64,000 bases of DNA from Psychrobacter sp. M13 (GTDB lineage: Bacteria; Pseudomonadota; Gammaproteobacteria; Pseudomonadales; Moraxellaceae), in contig NZ_CP132194.1 of assembly GCF_030718935.1 (NCBI RefSeq), positions 1,550,001 to 1,614,000 of the forward strand. Reading direction: 5' to 3'. Below, one piece after another: positions 63,740 to 64,000 of this stretch (positions are counted from its first letter, which is position 1; each line of letters opens with the position of its first letter). Made by a program: the position numbers and the translations under genes. Under the pieces are notes generated by a model. The model saw nothing but the letters and a program-made list of their open reading frames with translations, was not told where the DNA came from and searched no databases.

Positions 63740-64000
63740 CTACCAAGGTATAGATTCCCCTGCCCAATCGACAAAGCTGCCTGTCTGATCGGCGCTCATA
63801 CCAGACAGCACTTCTAATAAGCACTCAGCGCTGTAGGCTGGCGAGAATAGATGACCATCTGCGACATTAGACTGAAAAGGCGCGGATAGCTGGGTATTAA
63901 CGGTACCAGGTTGCATGACCACGATACAGACTTCTTTTAAGGAGCGACCCCATTCTATGCTGAGGTTTTTCATACCCATATTGAGCGCCGCTTTGCTCAT
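63740..64000 (-). CDS. Short-chain dehydrogenase/reductase, C-terminal part (cut by window)
   Basis: The last 86 residues of a protein that begins to the right of the window. SKAALNMGMKNLSIEW follows the catalytic Tyr of the SDR YxxxK motif (the Lys is K3 of the visible part), and VCIVVMQPGTVNTQLSAPF is the conserved PG loop after the active site. It is therefore an NAD(P)-dependent short-chain dehydrogenase, possibly CsgA- or carbonyl-reductase-like. The apparent Met at the edge is internal, not a start. The nucleotide-binding part is not visible. Confidence 0.85.
   Translation of the reverse strand: MSKAALNMGMKNLSIEWGRSLKEVCIVVMQPGTVNTQLSAPFQSNVADGHLFSPAYSAECLLEVLSGMSADQTGSFVDWAGESIPW

Noticed and set aside
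1..64000. Search for tRNA, rRNA, insertion sequences and prophage genes
   Set aside because: No cloverleaf-like sequence in the gaps, no transposase or phage protein among the ORFs; none seen by eye.

Overview
The window looks like chromosomal DNA of a gammaproteobacterium in the family Moraxellaceae, most probably a Psychrobacter. The grounds are moderate GC with AT-rich spacers, the order cysI-DUF934-cysH, a methylcitrate cluster with acnD and prpF, an AlkK-type acyl-CoA ligase, and a cold-shock style DEAD-box helicase behind a long leader. The genus is an inference from gene content, not from a search. I found no rRNA, tRNA, CRISPR array, prophage or complete insertion sequence.

Layout. 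1-5 kb, minus strand: sbcD, a fused siroheme synthase cysG, and an iron-dependent alcohol dehydrogenase. 5.1-6.4 kb: an AT-rich secreted WG-repeat protein. 6.4-17.2 kb is a sulfate assimilation island: cysI, DUF934 and cysH run leftward. From the shared spacer sat runs rightward, followed by a small lipoprotein, two tandem sulfate-binding lipoproteins and cysT-cysW-cysA. CysG supplies the siroheme that CysI needs. 17.3-19.8 kb: an ArsR regulator, then an iron-storage group. This has bfd behind a strong Fur-box promoter and two complementary bacterioferritin subunits, one keeping the ferroxidase ligands and the other the haem ligand. 19.8-29.9 kb: a DHA2 exporter, a YghU-type glutathione transferase, a DUF1176 protein, the RG-rich helicase, a DUF819 membrane protein, an AlkK-like ligase, and a small orphan protein behind a near-ideal FNR/ANR promoter.

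30-34 kb: a MocR regulator diverges from an MFS transporter and an EamA-type exporter, with repeated decamers between them. 34-38 kb, minus strand: an Anbu-type operon with a proteasome-like peptidase, a transglutaminase-like protease, and an ATP-grasp/alpha-E protein fused into one chain. 38-47.4 kb: a GDSL lipoprotein, a DUF2855 plus flavin-oxidoreductase pair facing a TetR gene across a perfect 12-bp inverted repeat, two exported unknowns, and a LysR gene facing a GST and an MDR dehydrogenase. 47.5-51.6 kb: a coiled-coil single-pass membrane protein, and a LysR next to an NRAMP-fold transporter that lacks the canonical metal motifs.

52-63.6 kb is a propionate (2-methylcitrate) cluster: prpB, prpC, acnD, prpF and, after an ABC exporter and an ElaA-like acetyltransferase, prpD. 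Both known methylcitrate dehydration routes are therefore encoded. Three of the four full copies of a 67-71 bp palindromic repeat lie at gene boundaries in this cluster, as does an orphan YefM-like antitoxin without its toxin. The right edge cuts a short-chain dehydrogenase.

The points most worth a second look are the Anbu operon with its fused ligase, the FNR-controlled small protein, the unusual NRAMP protein with its LysR, the DUF2855/flavoprotein/TetR unit, the split-function bacterioferritins and the repeat family.
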